Below, in pieces: positions 60,931 through 64,000 of a DNA stretch of 64,000 nucleotides. Position numbers and translations under genes: made by a program. The DNA is taken from contig NZ_VFUA01000025.1 in assembly GCF_006440735.1 (NCBI RefSeq), forward strand, positions 1-64,000, in the 5' to 3' direction. The notes under the pieces are model-generated. The model saw only the letters and a list, made by a program, of their open reading frames with translations, did not search any database and was not told the origin of the DNA. Source of the DNA: Mesorhizobium sp. B2-7-1. GTDB lineage: Bacteria; Pseudomonadota; Alphaproteobacteria; Rhizobiales; Rhizobiaceae. Each line of letters starts with the position of its first letter. The first letter of the stretch is position 1.

Positions 60931-60950
60931 GATCGCGGGCCACACCGCCC

Positions 60951-61152
60951 AGGTGTGTTGAGATTCAGGTGAGGTCGAGCCGGAGTCGAAGACGGGCGCG
61001 AAGCGACCAAACTGGGTCGGTTCCGAGAACCGGCCTATGCCGGCCGTAGCCTTCATAAAGCGGAGAAACTTATGAGGGCTTCGGCCGGCGAAGGCCGGAA
61101 GCGCAGGAAGCCGCCATTTGCAGGCCGGCATCACCTGAATATCAACACGCCT
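60951..61152 (-). repeat. Family E repeat, copy E4, with replaced hairpin arm
   Basis: About 202 bp with inverted ends (AGGTGTGTTGAGATTCAGGT against ACCTGAATATCAACACGCCT). The flanking parts match E2 and E3, but the inner hairpin arm is different: a 20-bp stem from GGCCGTAGCCTTCATAAAG and CTTATGAGGGCTTCGGCC replaces the shorter CGTACTT arm. Its right edge CTA (61151-61153) gives the TAG stop of the CBS-domain gene. It lies between the convergent spoVR and CBS genes. Confidence 0.87.
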
Positions 61153-62047
61153 AGCCTTCGCCGGCGGGCCTGATCCTCAACCTCGCAATGCGGTTCTTGT
61201 CGCGCTTCATCACCACGAAACGCTTGCCGTGGAAGGTGAAAGCCTGCTTCTCCTCCGGGATCGACTGCGTCTCGTGGATGACGAGGCCGGCGATCGTCGT
61301 CGCCTCCTCGTCGGGCAGGTCCCAGTCGAGCGCGCGATTCAGATCGCGGATCGGCACCGTGCCATCGACGACGACGGAACCGTCGGCTTCTTTCTTCACG
61401 CCCTGCATGTCGACATCGTGCTCGTCGGCGATCTCGCCGACGATTTCCTCGATGATGTCTTCCAGCGTCACCAGCCCCTCGACCTCGCCATATTCGTCGA
61501 CGACGATGGCGAAATGCGCCTTGCGCCGCAGGAAGGCGTTGAGCTGTTCCTGCAAGGTGGTGGTGTCCGGCACGAACCACGGCTTCGCCGCGATCTTCAT
61601 GACGTCGATCCGCGAAAAGTCGTTGCCGACCTCGTTGAGGGCCCTGAGCAGATCCTTCGCGTGCAGCACGCCGACGATGTTGTCGAGCGAGCCCTTCCAT
61701 AACGGCATGCGCGTGTGCGGACTCGTGAGGATCTCGCGCACCACCGCTTCCGGCGCGTTGTCGGCATTGACCGAACGCATGTTGGTGCGGTGGACCATGA
61801 TGTCCGACACTTCGAGCTCATCGAGGTCGAAGAGGCCCTCGAGCCGATTGCGCTCCTGGCGGGAAGCCTCGCCGTCGCGGCGAAGTTCGTCGCTGTCCTG
61901 GTCCTTGCCGTTGCGCTCGGCCCGCTGCGGCGGCTCGATCGGCCGCAGCGCATAGCCGAAAGCGGCAAGCAGCCTGGCGCGGAACAGAAGCGCCAAAAGC
62001 ACGATGGCGGCAAGGACGGCGGCGGCGATCCAGCCGGCGTCGGTCAT
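61151..62047 (-). CDS. CBS-domain protein of the HlyC/CorC family, lacking the DUF21 membrane domain
   Basis: A 298-residue protein with one N-terminal hydrophobic segment ([18 protein letters not shown], about residues 4-21). Two CBS motifs follow ([15 protein letters not shown] ... [27 protein letters not shown], and [44 protein letters not shown]), then the C-terminal transporter-associated domain ([18 protein letters not shown]). Full-size rhizobial relatives beside aroB have a four-helix DUF21 domain of about 150-180 residues, absent here. The join is at about residues 22-60 and is rich in Glu/Arg. It overlaps aroB by four bases. Its stop lies in repeat E4. It may bind adenosine nucleotides; transport is unlikely. 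Confidence 0.85.
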   Translation of the reverse strand: MTDAGWIAAAVLAAIVLLALLFRARLLAAFGYALRPIEPPQRAERNGKDQDSDELRRDGEASRQERNRLEGLFDLDELEVSDIMVHRTNMRSVNADNAPEAVVREILTSPHTRMPLWKGSLDNIVGVLHAKDLLRALNEVGNDFSRIDVMKIAAKPWFVPDTTTLQEQLNAFLRRKAHFAIVVDEYGEVEGLVTLEDIIEEIVGEIADEHDVDMQGVKKEADGSVVVDGTVPIRDLNRALDWDLPDEEATTIAGLVIHETQSIPEEKQAFTFHGKRFVVMKRDKNRIARLRIRPAGEG

Positions 62048-63189
62048 CTGGGAAGACCCGCCGCGGGCCTTCCGGGATGGCTCGTCTTGAGGAAGGAGAG
62101 CACTTCCGAGGGCGGTACGTCCTTGGCGATGAAAGCCTGGCCGATGCCGCGCGTCAGGATGAAGGTCAGCGCGCCGCGCGACACCTTCTTGTCCTGGGTG
62201 ATGAAGCCGAGCAGCGCCTCGGCGTCCGGCAGCTCGCCCGGAATATCGGCCATCCGCCAGGGCAGGCCGACGGCGCGCAGATGCGCTTCGACACGGCTTG
62301 CGTCGTCAGGGCTCGCCAGGTTGAGGCGGGCCGAGAAGCGGTGCGCCAGCGCCGTGCCGATGGCCACGCCCTCGCCATGGACGAGACGCGCGCCGTCATA
62401 TTGCGTGGCGGCTTCCAGCGCATGGCCGAATGTGTGGCCGAGATTGAGCAGCGCGCGGTCGCCGGTCTCGAACTCGTCGCGGGCGACGACGTCGGCCTTG
62501 GCGCGACAGGCCTCGGCGATCGCCTCGACGCGGGCCGGACCGCCGGCAAAGACTTGCCCCCAATTCTGTTCCAGCCAGGCGAAGAAGGCCGGACGGTCGA
62601 TCAGCCCGTATTTGGCGAGCTCGGCATAGCCGGCGCGGAACTCGCGGATCGGCAGCGTGTCGAGCACCTGGGTGTCGGCGAGCACCAGCCTGGGCTGGTG
62701 GAAGACGCCGACCAGGTTCTTGCCGCGCGCGCTGTTGATGCCGGTCTTACCGCCGACGGAGGAATCGACCTGCGCCAGGAGCGAGGTCGGGATCTGCACG
62801 AAATTCATGCCGCGCCGCACGATGCCGGACGCAAAGCCTGCAAGGTCGCCGATGACGCCGCCGCCGAGCGCGATGACCACGTCGCGGCGTTCGAGTTTTG
62901 CCGCGAGCACGCCGTCGACCACCTCCTCGAGATGGGCAAAGCTCTTGGTCTTCTCGCCGGCCGGCAGCGTGACGACGGCGGACTGGATACCGCCTTTCTC
63001 CAACCCGGCCTTCAGCGTGTCGAGATGCGCGGCGGCGACGTTCTCGTCGGTGACAATGGCCGCGCGGGTGCCGGGAAGCCGGCGCGCGACCTCCTCGCCG
63101 GAGCGCGCCAGCAGTCCGGCACCGATCAATATGTCATAGGCGCGCTCACCGAGCCCGACCTCGACCTTCACCGGTTCGGCATCGCTCAC
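62044..63189 (-). CDS. aroB: 3-dehydroquinate synthase
   Basis: A 381-residue NAD- and metal-dependent enzyme of the shikimate pathway that turns DAHP into 3-dehydroquinate. The NAD-binding [19 protein letters not shown] is near residues 108-126. The metal and substrate block [20 protein letters not shown] and the His-containing GHTFGHALE are present. It overlaps aroK upstream and the CBS gene downstream by four bases each, so the three genes are translationally coupled. The length is near normal for alphaproteobacteria. Confidence 0.97.
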   Translation of the reverse strand: MSDAEPVKVEVGLGERAYDILIGAGLLARSGEEVARRLPGTRAAIVTDENVAAAHLDTLKAGLEKGGIQSAVVTLPAGEKTKSFAHLEEVVDGVLAAKLERRDVVIALGGGVIGDLAGFASGIVRRGMNFVQIPTSLLAQVDSSVGGKTGINSARGKNLVGVFHQPRLVLADTQVLDTLPIREFRAGYAELAKYGLIDRPAFFAWLEQNWGQVFAGGPARVEAIAEACRAKADVVARDEFETGDRALLNLGHTFGHALEAATQYDGARLVHGEGVAIGTALAHRFSARLNLASPDDASRVEAHLRAVGLPWRMADIPGELPDAEALLGFITQDKKVSRGALTFILTRGIGQAFIAKDVPPSEVLSFLKTSHPGRPAAGLPR

Positions 63190-63815
63190 GACTGCACCTC
63201 GTCCGTTGTGACGCTTGCAGCGCCTGTCGCGATCGTCTCGACATCGAGATGGCCGCAGAGCGCGGCGACGACTTCACCCGCGATGATCTCCTTGCGGTCA
63301 TCGCGCGTCGGCACCGTCAGGTCGGCCGTGGCGTAGACCGGGTAACGCTCGCCCATGAGCCGCTCCAGCACGGCGCGAGGATCGGGGTTTTTCAATAGCG
63401 GCCGGTTCTGTTTCTTCGAAACCCGCTCCATCAAGAGATCGAGGTCGGCCTTCAGCCAGACCGAGACGCCATAAGCCGCGATCGCTTCGCGCGTCTGCGC
63501 GTTCATGAAGGCGCCGCCGCCGGTCGACAGCACCTGCGGCCCGTTCTCCAGCAGACGCAGGATGACCCGCTGCTCCAGCGCGCGGAATTCTGGCTCGCCA
63601 TAGCGCTCGAAAAGCTCCGGCACGGTCATGCGCGAGACGCTTTCGATCTCCTGGTCGCTGTCCATGAAGGGCAGCGAGAGCATCGTCGCCACCTTGCGGC
63701 CGATCGCCGTCTTGCCGGCGCCCATCAGCCCGACGAAGACGATCGAGCGGCTGCCGAGCGCTTCGATCAGCGCGGCGCGGCCTTCGTCCGTCGGATTTGC
63801 AGGCAGAGCGTTCAT
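63186..63815 (-). CDS. aroK: shikimate kinase
   Basis: A 209-residue P-loop kinase that phosphorylates shikimate with ATP. The Walker A motif [13 protein letters not shown] is near residues 29-41, the shikimate-binding DSDQEIE and the GGGAFM block follow, and the lid segment with Arg is near [10 protein letters not shown] chose the Met at 63815, which has AAAGAGG five bases upstream; in-frame Met codons at 63839 and further up are weaker. It overlaps aroB by four bases. An N-terminal stretch of about 25 residues before the P-loop is usual in rhizobia. Confidence 0.96.
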   Translation of the reverse strand: MNALPANPTDEGRAALIEALGSRSIVFVGLMGAGKTAIGRKVATMLSLPFMDSDQEIESVSRMTVPELFERYGEPEFRALEQRVILRLLENGPQVLSTGGGAFMNAQTREAIAAYGVSVWLKADLDLLMERVSKKQNRPLLKNPDPRAVLERLMGERYPVYATADLTVPTRDDRKEIIAGEVVAALCGHLDVETIATGAASVTTDEVQS

Positions 63816-63885
63816 TAGGGCCTCTTTGCGCCGTATCGACATCAAAAGCCTGTTTGCGTCAAGCACGGCCGGACAAACGTCCTAA

Positions 63886-63930
63886 GCAGGTTCCGCAAAA
63901 CCGTCCCACGGTTTTGCGAAGGGAACCTGC
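63886..63930. repeat. Palindromic element near the right window edge
   Basis: A 45-bp nested palindrome with outer pairing GCAGGTTCC/GGAACCTGC and inner pairing GCAAAACCGT/ACGGTTTTGC. It is like the other dispersed elements in form but a different sequence. It lies in the gap upstream of aroK. The last 70 bases of the window hold no recognisable gene start. Confidence 0.75.
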
Positions 63931-64000
63931 TTGGGAGCTTTTCCGGCAAAACCTCCGTCCACCGGAATCCTTCGTCCTTGAATTGGCCGGCTTGGCGTCC

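Noticed and set aside
4304..63930. Possible CRISPR arrays among the dispersed repeats
   Set aside because: The repeats are palindromic, scattered singly over the window and not spaced in arrays; no cas gene is present.
1..64000. tRNA, rRNA, transposase or integrase genes
   Set aside because: I found no T-arm/CCA patterns, rRNA segments or transposase motifs in the gaps; absence was judged by eye only.

Overview
The window is high-GC chromosomal DNA from an alphaproteobacterium of the order Hyphomicrobiales (Rhizobiales), most like Mesorhizobium or another Phyllobacteriaceae member. The grounds are the gene order (argH, lipoprotein, lysA, TIGR02302; ftsEX; rpmB near cobT-cobS-dnaJ-bolA; aroK-aroB), a SAM-II riboswitch ahead of metX, an SbmA/BacA-like transporter, and many dispersed palindromic intergenic elements of the rhizobial kind. 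I see no tRNA, rRNA, CRISPR array, insertion sequence or prophage. Coding density is high and no stretch over 300 bases lacks a gene.

Layout. 1-2.2 kb: 3' part of a c-di-GMP turnover protein. 2.2-10.1 kb: a membrane thioredoxin (TlpA type), argH, a small lipoprotein, lysA, an ArsR regulator divergent from a PLP-dependent dehydratase, and a large TIGR02302 protein. 10.1-14.5 kb: VOC protein, LysR regulator, EamA exporter, single-domain response regulator, hpt and a membrane protein. 14.7-20.7 kb: ftsE-ftsX, YdcF, plsC and a LysE exporter, with a pyridoxamine-oxidase-like gene and divergent LysR gene set between ydcF and plsC. 20.9-26.9 kb: aldo/keto reductase, ChaC-like cyclotransferase, DUF2125 protein, a YihV-like sugar kinase, prephenate dehydrogenase and hisC.

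27.0-34.9 kb is the most accessory-looking block. A seven-gene minus-strand operon encodes a PhyH-type dioxygenase, an RbsABC-type importer, a PfkB kinase, an RbsD-like mutarotase and a divergent PanB-fold protein, facing an AraC regulator whose promoter looks leaderless. Its substrate is unknown and it is my main candidate for an undescribed system. 35.0-38.3 kb: SAM-II riboswitch and terminator, metX, metW, a family 2 glycosyltransferase. 38.4-44.9 kb: SbmA/BacA-like ABC protein, methyltransferase, gloB, cupin, YhhN, EamA, DUF3108. 45.1-50.9 kb: rpmB, a preQ1-I-like riboswitch whose pseudoknot would include the start codon of yhhQ, a spermidine-synthase-like protein, a GT-C-like membrane protein, a 2OG oxygenase and a phytase-like esterase. 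50.9-55.8 kb: cobT, cobS, dnaJ-like, bolA and a Tat-exported hydrolase. 56.1-60.9 kb: the prkA-yeaH-spoVR stress operon. 61.1-63.8 kb: aroK-aroB-CBS protein, joined by 4-base overlaps.

A second theme is repeats. At least five palindromic families lie between genes here, and in at least eight places the edge of a repeat supplies the stop codon, or the last codons, of the adjacent gene. One family (E, 150-200 bp, four copies) always sits in the same orientation against the 3' end of a minus-strand gene, and in one copy a hairpin arm has been replaced by an unrelated hairpin.
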